Both the position numbers and the translations under genes were made by a program. A DNA stretch of 64,000 bases, from positions 10,303,072 through 10,367,071 of the forward strand of contig CM030931.1 in the NCBI GenBank assembly GCA_018136815.1, read 5' to 3'. Of the stretch, positions 51,517 through 62,910 are shown piece after piece; position 1 is the first letter of the stretch; each line of letters opens with the position of its first letter. The DNA is from Isochrysis galbana (taxonomy: Eukaryota > Haptophyta > Isochrysidales > Isochrysidaceae). The notes under the pieces were generated by a model that worked only from the letters and a program-made list of their open reading frames with translations, searched no databases and was not told the DNA's origin.

Positions 51517-53076
51517 ATTGTGTGCTCCATCGTCTTCCCAGTGGAGACCAGCCTTTTTTTTGATGGCGGCTTGTGATGCCTCAAGACGCCCACGTCGCAG
51601 AGGCTCCATATATCTGATCGGTAGCGAGGCCATCCGGGTGCCCGCGGATGTGAGAGGCTCGACGAATCTTGAGTGGCATCATTCACTGCTTGCTTACGTC
51701 TCCGTCATGGTATGCATAGGCTCCTCCTCCCCAATGCATCTTTCAGCGAGTTGGCGCAGCGCCACGTTTGATAGGATCCACAAATTGCAGCGGTCTTGTA
51801 TCATATGAGTGACCACCTCTCCTTCCCCGCGACGTCATCGTGATGTCAGCGTACCCCCAAGACATCACGATGCCTGCGTGACATCCTCGATCGGACTGGA
51901 TTTCGATGACAGTTCCGAAAATGTGAGATGTGCATGCGTAGTGTGGTGGTGGTGCGGGATGTGATTCTGCGGTGGATAATAGGCCATGTGTTGGACGTGC
52001 CTGTTACACGGCATACACATTCGATCATTTCATAGAGCCGACCCAAACGTCAAGCGTCGGAAGCGTTGCTACACGCCTTACTTACCACACCGCCATTGCA
52101 AACGTGCGCTACGGGCTCCCGTTATCGCCACTTTAAGTGCCACTTTCACTTTCTTTACACTTTACACTATCACTTTTTACCGGCGAGTGGGATAAGTATC
52201 GCGTATCGCAATCTGCGACACCTCTAGCCCGGTCACTCACTCATTTTAGCCACTATTTACTATTTTCCACCTCCCCTAGGTGTCCAACGATTCCGCAGGG
52301 TCCCCCCCTACCTGCCCCGCCAGCCGCCTCCCCCCTCCGAACAACCCCCTCTCTCTCGCCCCACGAAAGGCAATGGCGTCGGTGAGGGACCCCCCTCCCT
52401 TCTCCCGCGAGTGGCGGTCTGTTTTGGGAGATTGAGGCGGAGGCGGGCGCTCACACGGCTCACGGGAAGGAATCGGAGTAGTGAATTTAGGGCGCATCAC
52501 TATTAGAATTAGAAACGCGAAGCTTCCGCGACGTCCGATCGCGCGTGATCGGCCGAAGAGTGGCCTTGAGGTGGTGGCCATGCAGAGCCCAGAGCTCTCG
52601 CGAGCAGGGTGCAGGGTGGGGGGGCACTGGTAGCTGGTAGGTCGCACGCTGGTTCTCAATCAAGGGTCGCACACACACACACTCGTATTAACCCATCCTC
52701 CTGGCCCCTCGCACTGCGCACTGCAGGAATGTCTCGATTCGATCCGGCCCGACGCCCAGGGCCATGGCCCGATTGACGTCAACAAGCGCTCGCTCGGACG
52801 CCTGGGCGTGCAACTCCTCAAGTCTCAAGTGGCCGTGCGGCGCGACAGACGGGCCGGTCCAGGCCTAACCTTGATTACAAATTTTAGTTAAGTACAAGTA
52901 ATGACTATGATCTATGATTATAGAATATGTGCACTATTCAAGCTCTGAATAGTGCGCAAACTTGAAATGTCAAGTCATGAATAGTCCTTGATTGAAAAGC
53001 CATGACTATATATTCACATTAGCTGGCTATACAACAAGCGCGCGAGGCCGTGACAGCACACACGCACACAGTCTGT

Positions 53077-53113
<37 letters not shown>

Positions 53114-53172
53114 ACTTACAATCTACCAACCAACGAGATGACTACGACTAGATATCATCCTCAAACTCAGAC
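51517..53172. other. intergenic region with a CA microsatellite
   Basis: No gene is supported. (CA)n spans about 53079-53112. A palindromic TGATGTC/GACATCA pair lies near 51840-51870. Confidence 0.5.
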
Positions 53173-53564
53173 GTGTCGCATTCATCCTAGATGATGCGAT
53201 TTCCAGGCTCTTGTTTCCAGGTCCTTCGCCGTGCGGCCACACGGTGAAGCTCAGGTACATCTAGGTTGGTAGGGTTCGTCCCTAGCGACCTAGAATTCGA
53301 GTTCTCGTTTCGTTCCGTCCAGCCTGTTTGTCAAGTCTAGATTCCAGGTTTCCTCCTTTCGGGTAATCTTGACCCAAAGGAGCCAGGTCGCCTGTCACTC
53401 GCTGCGCGCTTGTCTCAGGCTCTCGAGTTACCTTGTGAAGGCTTGTTTAGCTTCTTGCAAGGCTTGTTGTTTCTTGTTGAGTTCCGGTTCTTGCTTGGGA
53501 CTTGCTCACTTTCACTTTCGTTGTCGTTGTCGTCCAGGCCTGTTCTTCGTAGGTTCCGCTTGGC

Positions 53565-56500
53565 TTGGTCTCGTGTGTCAATCTCTGCCAACGGTACCTC
53601 AGCCCTTACGAACAGGCCCGGGTGAAGCGTCATCAATCCCGGACCTCGACGAAGCAAACTGTGGCTAGCGTACGCTCTAAGGCTTCAGGCGAGGCAAAGA
53701 GCGATGCTTCCCCGTCCCAGAAGACCGCTTCGACCACGGACATGGTCGCCGCCGTGCAGGCAGCCGTCCAAGCCACCGTGGCTGAAGCTCTTCGCGGACA
53801 GGGACACTCGCCTGCTTCTCTCGAATCCGCCGCTAGAGTCTTCCTCGCCATGGCAAGCGCCGACGCGCCTTTCGTTGCCGTCGAAAATCCTCGAATGCAC
53901 GCGGAAGCCTCCGCCTTAGTCGGGGGGTTGCGACGCGGCAGTTTGTGCAGCCGTGGCAGCACGGCACGGGCCATCAAAAAGCAACTGGCCTGTACCTGAC
54001 GGCTTCACTCCCGTCCTTGCAGCCTTCGAAGATTGTCGAGGGACGTCTATCTGCTATGGCGGATCTATCGCCGTCGCCCCACCGTGGCGCCCTTCGCAGC
54101 CGCACCTATGTGGGCATTGCCGGTGCAATGGCGGCCCAGTGGATGCCGGTCTTGCGCCGTTATGCGCGCGAAGCCAAGGCGTCGCGTTCGCTCGACTTCA
54201 CGGTGGACTGGGCAATTTCCCAAGCAGCTGCCAGCTTGAGAGAACGCCCTTCGCTTTGCTCGACCGGTTTCGAGCTGGCTGAGCCGAGGACGGCTCTGGC
54301 TCGCTTCATGGAGGGGAGAGGCGAAGCAGCTTCTAGCTCTCACCTCACGCCTCCCAGCGGTTCGCCAGTGTCTGATTCGGTTGTCGTGATCCCGGACGCA
54401 GGCCCCGTTGCCGATGCTTCTCGCCTGCTTCATCAGGAGGACTCGGAAACAAACGTATCGCAAGACGAGGCCGAGGCGGAAGGAGACCGCTTCCTGCCGT
54501 GGGAGTGGCCCATAAAGGACCGCTCTACAACGCCAGGCCCTCCAAACACGGTGAAGAAGCGCCGCAGCAAGTGGCAGGTCTTCGATCGTGATGTAATTTC
54601 GGGGGTCCATCGGTGGCAGGATGTCACGCCTTCCATCGCCCAAGAAATCGCTGAGCAAGCGGCAGCTGCGGAGCCGTCGGAACCTCCCATCTTGTCTCGA
54701 CTGGGCTCTCAAGGCATCAATGCACTATCTCCGAGCGCCTCCTTCACGGCTGGCGACGAGGGAGTGGCCGAACTGACCAATTCGTTCGTAGCCGAAAGGC
54801 CACTCGAAACCTGGGATGTCGGGCCCGACTCGGGAGAAGATGACACGCCCGAGATGCCAGAACACTGGAGCATGCAGACCCTCGAGACCAAGCCCTCCGA
54901 CGCCGCCGAAGGAGAGGGTACTCCACGGGCACTGTATTGCGATGGGGCTACCGCTAGGGGCCTCAGTGCGGCCGGATTTTCCGAGTTGTCGAAGCTTCCG
55001 AAGACAGACTTGCAGAAGTCCCTGGAGAAGGAATGGTCACGCCAAATGGATCAACCTCGGCATCCGACGGACCGTCGAGGGCTAGGCTATGATGGCGTGC
55101 CTAACCCCTCTAGTTCGGCAAAGGCATCCCCATACTCCTCGATACCATTCGTGCCGCAGACGGTAGCCGCCGCTATCGAGCGAGTGCCCCACGTCGATGA
55201 ATCTTCTCCGTCCTGGCCAGTCTCCAATCCAACCACCCCGTCACCCGGAGCCGGAACCTCACTTCCGGTGGAATCTATCGCGGACACTCCGCCGCCGCTC
55301 TACCCTCGTCACTGCCTCTATGTCCGCGATCTCGTGGTCTGCCGTGCCGATGGCGACCGCGCAGCTCAAGGGTTCGTTCTCCCGGACGTTGCCCTCACGG
55401 TGAACAGCACCCTGGCTGACACTGGAGCGGGCCCGTCAGTAATCACCACTGCTCTTCTCGATCGACTACCTGAAGACGCTTGCGTCGAACGCGTATCGGA
55501 CGCTACCGTCCCCAACCTACATGGGCCGGACGGCCTTCCTCTCATCACTAGGGGCCGGGCTAGCCTCGTCTTCTCCTTGTCCGGTCGCCTCTTCCGTCAT
55601 TCGTTCGCGGTCATCGAAGGAAACGCGATGCTTCTGCTCGGGAACGATTTTTTGGCCGCCCACTCCGCTACCATTTCTCTCGACGCCGCGAGCTCGGAAG
55701 GAAGCCTCCGCCTCCGTCCGGCCTCTGGCGATTCAGAAGACTCTTCAAGAGTCCTTTCCGAATGCGTAGTCAGAGTTTCCACGGCGCCGCCCCCAGTCGC
55801 GGACTCCGGCTTCGTCGGAGCTATCTCGATGTCACCCGGACAGCCGCTGACTGTCGACTTTCTGGAGAGGTCGACGGGAACACGAGAGATCCCGGCCGGA
55901 TCGGAGGGTGAGGCTGCTGCTGATGCTAGGCAGCCACTCTATACACCTCTCTTTGAGTCTGCCGACGAGTTTGCGGCCAAAGCTCCGGCGTCTACCTCGT
56001 CCGAATATCTTCTCTATACGGAGCAAGCGGTGACCATTCCTGCCTTCCACCGCGCAACCATCTGGGTCAGGGTTCCGCTAGCTCTCCGAGATCATTCGGA
56101 CTGCGCGATGCTGGTCGACCGCCTACCAAATCGCGAGGCTCTCGATTCGTCCCCTCTCGTAATGCCCACGGTGGTCACGCCCACGGACGATCATCGCATC
56201 GCGGTGACGATCATCCACACCGGAGTCGATGCGCTGACCCTGCCGTCTCTGCATCCGATAGCTTCGCTCCAGGTGCGTTTCAAGTTGCACCGGGGCTGGA
56301 CTCCGACTGGAAGCGAGGGGGATGGTGACCCTGTCACCGCGCTGAGCGAGGAGCAACGATCTCTACTCGACTCAGCCACCATCGATCCAGACCGGCTTCT
56401 TTCCGACGATCAACGAGAAGAAGTACGCCAACTCTTGGCCCGGCGCATCAAAGCTTTCGCGTTGCACCCGGGGGCTCCAAACCATACGCACGTTCTCGAG

Positions 56501-56635
56501 GTGGAGTTGCCACTCAACCCCGGCGCTGTTCCTCACCGGCATGCTCCGTCTAGAGTGGGCCGCGCGGGCGAGCTCATCATAGAAGAGGAGGTAGCCAAGA
56601 TGGAAGCCGCCGGCATTATTCGCCCGTTTCTTTGA
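53565..56635 (+). pseudogene. gag-pol polyprotein with aspartic protease, truncated in RT
   Basis: A first frame (53565-53999) holds a helical gag-like region. The coding then continues in the -1 frame (overlap to 53999), where CAAAAAG at about 53972-53980 is a possible slip site. The second frame (to 56635) has a long polar gag part, then LADTGAGPSVI, the active-site motif of retroviral-type aspartic proteases (about residue 490), with MLLLGNDFL as the flap-distal partner. The last 45 residues (ELPLNPGAVPHRHAPSRV, EEVAKMEAAGIIRPF) are the opening of a Ty3/gypsy reverse transcriptase. The ORF ends where LTR sequence begins, so the polymerase is cut off. The element cannot be active. Confidence 0.75.
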
Positions 56636-56816
56636 TTGTGGCGACTGTTTATGTGAGTTTTCGGAGTGTCCCTTTGTTGACTGGGCGGTTTTGTGAGTGA
56701 TGTGTGATCGTGGCTTGTGACGCCATGTAGCGCGCGCGCTCCCTCTCTCTTTCTCAAGACTGTGCTCTATGCCCCTTGAGACTTGCCCCACGAACAAGCA
56801 TTCGCTTGTTTCGACA
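56623..56816 (+). repeat. partial LTR (3' part), 194 bp
   Basis: Almost identical to 57238-57431, from CCCGTTTCTTTGATTG to the CGACA end. It follows the truncated reverse transcriptase directly, with CCCGTT fitting both partners, which suggests joining at a short shared sequence. Confidence 0.85.
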
Positions 56817-57080
56817 GTTTGAAGACATCCCCCACTCACTTGCACGCCCTCGCCGCGCCTCGCCGCCCATTGCGCCGCGCACGAGCCCATTCATGTGCAT
56901 TGCGCGCATGCCCGGCTGTTTAACCCACTGAGTGCGCACACTCTTTGGGGTGAAAGGCAAGAGGGTCTCGTTCACTTGTGTTTGTTTGTGCATGTCAGAC
57001 TTGTGTGTGCCTCATGGGGACGCCTATGAGTGTGCTGTGCAAGTTTGACTCGCGCGGACGCTCGACATTTAGTCGGGGGG

Positions 57081-57431
57081 TGTCGGATCCAGAGTATTTT
57101 CTCAATACTCTAGACGGATCCGATGGCTTGTGTGTCTTTTAACTTTAGGATGGGCATTGTTTCTTGAGGGCTGATCGCCGTTTACTTCGGGACTCTTCGT
57201 TGTGGCTTCGTTTCGGTTGGCTGCATTCTTCTCCGGACCCGTTTCTTTGATTGTGGCGACTGTTTATGTGAGTTTTCGGAGTGTCCCTTTGTTGACTGGG
57301 CGGTTTTGTGAGTGATGTGTGATCGTGGCTTGTGTCGCCATGTAGCGCGCGCGCTCCCTCTCTCTTTCTCAAGACTGTGCTCTATGCCCCTTGAGACTTG
57401 CCCCACGAACAAGCATTCGCTTGTTTCGACA
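57081..57431 (+). repeat. LTR, 351 bp
   Basis: It begins TGTCG and ends CGACA, the usual TG...CA ends. It is preceded by AGTCGGGGGG as polypurine tract. The first 45 bases form a hairpin: CGGATCC pairs with GGATCCG and GAGTATT pairs with AATACTC. Confidence 0.85.
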
Positions 57432-58333
57432 ACAAGGTATGGGCGAAGACTCGCGGCACACGTACACACGTACGATTCTTATGTCGAGGAAATCCCCCTA
57501 TGCCTAGGCCTAGGCACGATGCGCAGGGCCCAGTGTCCGCACAACCGGCTCCCGAAAGGCCACGAGGTGCGGCGAAGGGCGAAGGGGAAGGGAGGGGGGG
57601 GGGGGGGAGGGGGAGCATGGGAGGGGGGGCGCGAGGGGAGGGAAGGGGAAGGGGGGGGGCAAAGGGGAAGGGGGGGGGGGCGAGGAGAGGCTCTCTCGGA
57701 GAGGGGAGGGGGGGGGGGGGGCGTAAGGGAGGAAAAGCAGAGGGGGAGGAGGGGTGCTCTAGCCCCAACTAGAAGTTATACCCTGCTCATGTGAGTATCG
57801 GTCAAAAAGCAAGCGAACCTCAGGTCGCAGCCTCTTAAAGTCGCAGGTAGCAAGCAAGGAGGGGAAAACGCTCCTTTCGGCTAATATCGACTGGTACCCG
57901 GCCACTCCCCCCGCACCACTAGCGCCCCATCCCCACCGCTAGCACCCCCCACCTCGCCCCCGAGGTTGCCGCACATGTTCGCCGTCGCCTGAGCCCCCGC
58001 GCACGATTGAATGATGGATTTACTGCGGGAGAAGAGGTGGTGGGTCGTCGGTCGTTGTTCTTGTCATGATTGCATACAAGTGGAGGAAACTCGAAATGTT
58101 AGAAGCTGCAAGACAGCCCACCTTCATTACTCTAGTCGCGTGTTGCCGGCGAAATGAGTATGCTGAGGTTGGATCACCTTAGAAGAGCCTTAGGTGGCGT
58201 TGAATCGCAGGCCAAGTGCCTGGTGACCCTATCCCTCCTTCGAGCGTGGTAGTACGCATAGCTGCATGGTGGCTTGCGGAAGTCTACGACAAGCGTGCCT
58301 TGGTGCTCGGGTTCCGAGTTCTTTTCTCGTCCG
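57432..58333. other. intergenic region with G tracts
   Basis: 57590-57740 is a G/A-rich tract. No gene is supported. A GAACCTCAGGTCGCAGCCTCT block at 57817 resembles one at 19441. Confidence 0.5.
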
Positions 58334-61300
58334 TTACCGGATTCCTTGTACGGTTGTGGGCCGCGTCGCAGCCCCTGCAGGTGCCTTTGGAAGCGCATGG
58401 AACTCAGGCGCCGTGACTGGTCGCTCCCGTGATTGTTCAGAAAGCGTCGACACCGGTGCCACCTCTCCCAACTTGAACGCGACTGGAGGGTGTGTCAACG
58501 AGCCACCGCCGTGCCGTTTGCCTTCTACCCACTCTCCTTCGTAAGCATCGCCGTCAGGGTAGACACATTTGCCATGGCCGTGTGGTAACCCCTTCTTCCA
58601 CAATCCATCGTACGTTTCGCCTCTCCCGTGGGGCTCAGGCGCTCCAATGTACCGCCCTAGCCCCTCACGTTCGTCTGCCATCCATTCACCCTCATAGCAG
58701 GCGTACACCGCCTCGTCCAGCTTGGGGTCTTGGTTGGATTCATCCCGCAGCGTCGACGCAAGGCTCGGAGTAGTGAATTGAGGAGCGATGGCAGCCGGGT
58801 ATGTACATTTTCCCTTTCCTTCACGATGGCCGTTCATCCAGGAGCCCTCGTAGATGGCGCCGCTATGATACACGCAAGTACCCTCACCGTGGCATACACC
58901 TCGATTGAAATCCCCAACATACTTGTCCCCCAAGTTGTTTGTAAGCTCGCCACGGCCATGCTGAGTGTCTGCAAACCACGAGCCGACGTATCGTGCACCG
59001 GAGGCACTTGTAAGTTCACCCTCCCCTTGGCGGACGTCACCTACCCACTGGCCGCGGTACTCATCGCCCGAGGCGGACACCTCGGTACCGTATCCATGCC
59101 TTTGATCTCGAGACCACTGTCCGTCGAAATAGCCTCCATCAGGGCGGATGAGCCGCCCTACACCATGCCTTTGTCCATCGCGCCAGTCCCCCTCGTAGAC
59201 AGCGCCAGAGGGCCATTCGCACCTGCCTCTGCCATGGCGTGCGTTCCGCTGCCACTGCCCCTGATACATCTCCTTCTTGATCTTCACACCTGCAGGACCG
59301 CCTGCAACCCATTTGCCCTCGCCGCACCGAACTCCACCAACCCACTTGCCTGAATACAGCGCGCCATCGCTCTCCGTCATTTCGCCCCAACCGTTGCGCT
59401 GGTTGCTTATCCACTCGCCTTCGTACATCGAACCATCTGGGTATGTGCATCGGCCTCGTCCGTGACGATGTCCTCTTTGCCACTGCCCGTCGTAAACTTC
59501 TGGTGGCTCGCCTCGGCAACGACGAGAGCGCATCACGCCCGAGCCATGACGTAGCCCGTCCTTGAAATCACCCTCGTACGAGACGAGGCCGTCGTCGCTC
59601 CGCAATGTACCATGGCCTTCAAAACTATCGCGAGCCCAGCCGCCGATGTACGTCGCCGTCCCTATTATGTCACCTCGTGTGACTTCCGACGCATCGGCCA
59701 TCCAAAGTGTGCCCTTGCCCTCTCGAACACCGCCCATGAGCTCGCCGGTATACTTAGAGCCGTCCTGATAGCTCCAAGTGCCCTCACCGGCAGGGTGCCC
59801 CGACTCGAAGCCACCGACGTACACCATATTGGGGAGAGTAAGCGTGCCATGGCCGTGGCGCAAGCCGCGTACCCAGCCACCCTCATACACCGAGCCATCC
59901 GCATACTTGCAAATGCCATGACCGTGCGGCTGACCATCATCGAAGGGCCCATTGTACGAATCCTTGTGCGCTGAGGCGTGAGCTGTGTCCAATAACTCCT
60001 CACCCAATGAGGCATTTGTTGAATCCATACCAGTGCCAGCCCCAGAGTCCGGCAGCTCCGTGTTCACCGTTGCCTCGGGCTCTCCGGGCATTTCTTCATG
60101 CTCTTCAGCATCGGGATCACGCCCCTCCTCCAAAGCAAGGATGCGTGCAATGGTATACGTCCTTCCTACCGGAGCTACTTCTGCCGCACCTGCCAGCAGG
60201 ATGGCACCTCCATCGCTGCTGGACATGACCCGAGCTTCCCCCTTTCTTCCGAGCGACGTCGCGGGCACGTCAGGCAGTGCAAACCAAGCAAACGACGGTT
60301 CAGGCTCCTTCGATGGTGATGTCGGCTCCAATTGAAGGGATGGATCGCCGTTCTTCCCCTTAGGCGGTGGTTTCTTAGCCGCTTTGGCCCCACTCTTGGG
60401 GTCGGCAATAGAAGTTGATGGCGCTTCAATGGGCCCGAGTGCGCGCAACGTGAAGGCGTCGTGAACGCTGACTCCATTTCCCTTGACCCCCCCGAAAATA
60501 ATGCCGCGCCATTCGTTGCCCTCCGCACCCATGCCTACAGTTGCGACCCACCCACGTGGCGAGGGTGCAGGACCACTGACTCGAGGTGATGACCAAACGA
60601 TCTCGGGAAATGTGAGCACGGCGATGCTGCCCAAAGCAGCAGATTTGCCATCCGATCCGCCATAGATGATGAGCTGTTCTCGCCCGTCGCCCGTTGGCGG
60701 TGGGACAGCATCAATGCCAGCCAGATGCGGAGCTGGCCGTGCCATTGCTCCGTGGTAAGTACGACCGCTTGACAGTTGATTTCCCGCAGGCGTGACAGGG
60801 CGCCAAACGTATTCATTGCCCACGTCTAGCTGCCAAACATCGCCTACTACACCGTTAGAAGTCATACCACCATAGACGAGGAGTTTCCCGGATGCCATCA
60901 GCGTGGCTGAGTGGCCGGTTCGTGCAGATGGCCGCTCCGGGCCAACAGCCACCTCTGGCGCGCCGCCTTTGCCTTTGGCAGCATTGCCACCCTTCGATTT
61001 CGAAGCAACCTCGGCTGTCTTGCTTGTATCAGCTTCAGCTGCAGTAAGGACATCGACCTTAGACCATCTAACGATTGGCTTCACCGCGCTAGTTACCTCG
61101 GTGTACTTCTTCCACCCAAGTATTCGATGATTCACAAGTCGACGTTGCATGCCTTCCAGCTTCATAGACTCATCTATCGTGACGGTGGAATCTTTCCGGC
61201 CTTTTGCGGCATCTTTTGCCGGTGGGGCTGCTGCTACCCCGGCATCAGAGACTGGCTTGGCTTCGATCAGCAGCTCCTCGAGCTTAGACAAGGCTGCCTC

Positions 61301-62065
61301 AGGCAGTGCATCGCCGTCGGCCTTCAAGGTTGTCAACCCAACTCCACGCATTGGGCGCACAGTCAACCACACGGTGATGCCGTCCAGATCGCTGGCCACC
61401 TCCCCGGCATCTCCAACCTCGACGTCGAGAGCTCCAGGCGGGATGCCAAGAGCAACACTGAGGCATGAACGAAATTGCTCCAGCTGAAAGGAGGCTTTAG
61501 GAGCCTCAGTAGATGGTTGAGCGTCCTTCTTCGCATCTTTTTTAGGGGCAGGCGGAGCTTTCCCTCCTTTGCCCTTTGCGGCTGGCTTGGACTCTGCCGC
61601 AGCCTCTGCCGCAGCCCGGGCTTCTGCCTCCCGTGCCGCCCTTCGTGCGGCCTGCGCGCGCTCGATGGGCCAAGCGTCGAGGCGCAGCTCAATTTTGGAT
61701 CTTTTGACCATCTCGGTCTTGGAGAGTTCCAGCTTCCAAACATCATCGAAGTGACCATGATCAGCACGAGTGCCGCCCAAGACGAGCGCACAGTTTCTCA
61801 GACCAACGGCCACGTGACCGCTGCGAGGCTCTGGCATCGCGCCCTCAGGGGACTCAAGAACCCACTTGCCACTGGCCGATGGGTGCCGTATCCAAAGTTG
61901 TGCTGTTGGCTGAGGGGTGGATTGGACGGCGTCGGTGGGCGGATGGCGCGCGCCAAGCTGCGCGGAGACGGCCTGCCCGCCGAAGCAGATGAGCTTGCCC
62001 TCGCATTCGCACACAGAGTGCCCCTTGAGAGGGAGCTCAAAAGGCCCAGTCTGTGGCATCACCAT
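58334..62065 (-). CDS. Kelch plus MORN-repeat protein
   Basis: An intact intronless ORF encodes about 1243 aa from the ATG at 62065. Residues 1-110 and 370-560 carry Kelch-type blades (GKLICFGGQ, NCALVLGGTRA, DDVWKLELS, GKLLVYGGMTS, QLIIYGGSDG, GIIFGGVKG). Between them is an Ala/Lys-rich charged linker (AARRAAREAEARAAAEAAAE). From about residue 720 to 1210 there are about 19 MORN repeats (pattern YEGEWxxGxRHGxG), with a short interruption near the 17th. MORN arrays bind phospholipids or act as cytoskeletal linkers, and many are in flagella. A flagellar or cortical scaffold is the best inference. No catalytic domain is present. Unlike most genes here, its upstream sense strand is GA-rich. Confidence 0.85.
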   Translation of the reverse strand: MVMPQTGPFELPLKGHSVCECEGKLICFGGQAVSAQLGARHPPTDAVQSTPQPTAQLWIRHPSASGKWVLESPEGAMPEPRSGHVAVGLRNCALVLGGTRADHGHFDDVWKLELSKTEMVKRSKIELRLDAWPIERAQAARRAAREAEARAAAEAAAESKPAAKGKGGKAPPAPKKDAKKDAQPSTEAPKASFQLEQFRSCLSVALGIPPGALDVEVGDAGEVASDLDGITVWLTVRPMRGVGLTTLKADGDALPEAALSKLEELLIEAKPVSDAGVAAAPPAKDAAKGRKDSTVTIDESMKLEGMQRRLVNHRILGWKKYTEVTSAVKPIVRWSKVDVLTAAEADTSKTAEVASKSKGGNAAKGKGGAPEVAVGPERPSARTGHSATLMASGKLLVYGGMTSNGVVGDVWQLDVGNEYVWRPVTPAGNQLSSGRTYHGAMARPAPHLAGIDAVPPPTGDGREQLIIYGGSDGKSAALGSIAVLTFPEIVWSSPRVSGPAPSPRGWVATVGMGAEGNEWRGIIFGGVKGNGVSVHDAFTLRALGPIEAPSTSIADPKSGAKAAKKPPPKGKNGDPSLQLEPTSPSKEPEPSFAWFALPDVPATSLGRKGEARVMSSSDGGAILLAGAAEVAPVGRTYTIARILALEEGRDPDAEEHEEMPGEPEATVNTELPDSGAGTGMDSTNASLGEELLDTAHASAHKDSYNGPFDDGQPHGHGICKYADGSVYEGGWVRGLRHGHGTLTLPNMVYVGGFESGHPAGEGTWSYQDGSKYTGELMGGVREGKGTLWMADASEVTRGDIIGTATYIGGWARDSFEGHGTLRSDDGLVSYEGDFKDGLRHGSGVMRSRRCRGEPPEVYDGQWQRGHRHGRGRCTYPDGSMYEGEWISNQRNGWGEMTESDGALYSGKWVGGVRCGEGKWVAGGPAGVKIKKEMYQGQWQRNARHGRGRCEWPSGAVYEGDWRDGQRHGVGRLIRPDGGYFDGQWSRDQRHGYGTEVSASGDEYRGQWVGDVRQGEGELTSASGARYVGSWFADTQHGRGELTNNLGDKYVGDFNRGVCHGEGTCVYHSGAIYEGSWMNGHREGKGKCTYPAAIAPQFTTPSLASTLRDESNQDPKLDEAVYACYEGEWMADEREGLGRYIGAPEPHGRGETYDGLWKKGLPHGHGKCVYPDGDAYEGEWVEGKRHGGGSLTHPPVAFKLGEVAPVSTLSEQSRERPVTAPEFHALPKAPAGAATRPTTVQGIR

Positions 62066-62660
62066 GGGAGGCAAGCGCGGCGAACTCCCGTCGACGGCTG
62101 TAACTCTCTCTCTCGCGCGCGCGCTCTCCCTCCTTTCTTTCCTCTGTCTCTTCCCCTTCCTTTCTCTCTCTCCCTCCGTCCCTCTCTCTCCCTCGCTCCC
62201 TCTCTCGCTCCCTCTCTCGCGATCCTCTCCCCCCCCCCTCCCTCTCCCCCTCTCTCTTCCTTCCTCTCTCTTCCCGTGTTTCTCTCTCTCCCCCTACTCC
62301 CCCTCTCAATCGAGGGAGAGTGGGCAGAGTGCCGTTGGCCGGCGTGGGCGTTACATAAAAGTTTAAAATCATACTCGACTAGATGAAGGCTAAATTACTA
62401 AATTATTGGTCCTTTACCCTACTCTAGAGCAAATCCGAGCATCCGATTCCTAGATGGTAAACACAGTTTTACCGTGTTTGTACGGGGGCCAAAATAATCT
62501 TCACAAAATTGCCGCTACTTGCACGGTTTGAGGCTGAGTGCACGTGGAACTCCCTACTACCTACTGCCCTCCCTTGCTTACCTATTACCTACCGACCACC
62601 GAGAGCCCCTTAATCCCCCCCCCCCCCCCCCCCCCCCAGGCCCCAAGCTCCTGCAGGCGG
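62066..62660. repeat. C/T-rich tract and C-run
   Basis: 62105-62320 is CT-rich with C runs, and 62616-62638 is a C run. A CTACTCTAGAGC motif occurs at 62419-62430. No gene is supported. Confidence 0.6.
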
Positions 62661-62689
62661 AGTCACCTGGTGGGAGGGAGGGCCCCTCC

Positions 62690-62910
62690 TAGATGGGAAA
62701 TAAGTATTTACCGTATTTGGCCAGAGGCAAAATACACATGTATTTGGCTGTATTTGAAGCGCGTCCTGGGTTGTAGTTGTAGGCCTCGAATGTCGAATGT
62801 ATTTGTATTTGATAAATATAAATGCATTTGGCCTCATTTGGCATTTGGTCGTAGGCCAAATATATATGTATTTATTGGCTGTATTTGCAGGCCCCAACAC
62901 CATAGTCCTC
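62690..62910. repeat. TATTTGGC-type degenerate repeats
   Basis: Many short units of TATTTGGC, CATTTGGC or the complement GCCAAATA occur in this AT-rich patch, some in inverted pairs (CATTTGGTCGTAGGCCAAATA). Confidence 0.55.

Larger units (their letters stand above)
53174..57431 (+). mobile_element. rearranged Ty3/gypsy-like LTR retrotransposon
   Basis: The gag-protease-start-of-RT coding region (53565-56635) runs directly into a partial LTR (56623-56816). About 264 bp of 3' internal sequence with a G-rich polypurine-like tract follow, then a full LTR at 57081-57431. The start is uncertain: at 53174 TGTCGCATTCATCC followed by GATGATGCGA forms a hairpin like the one opening the LTRs, which may mark a diverged 5' LTR. 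Most of RT, RNase H and integrase are missing. Confidence 0.65.
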
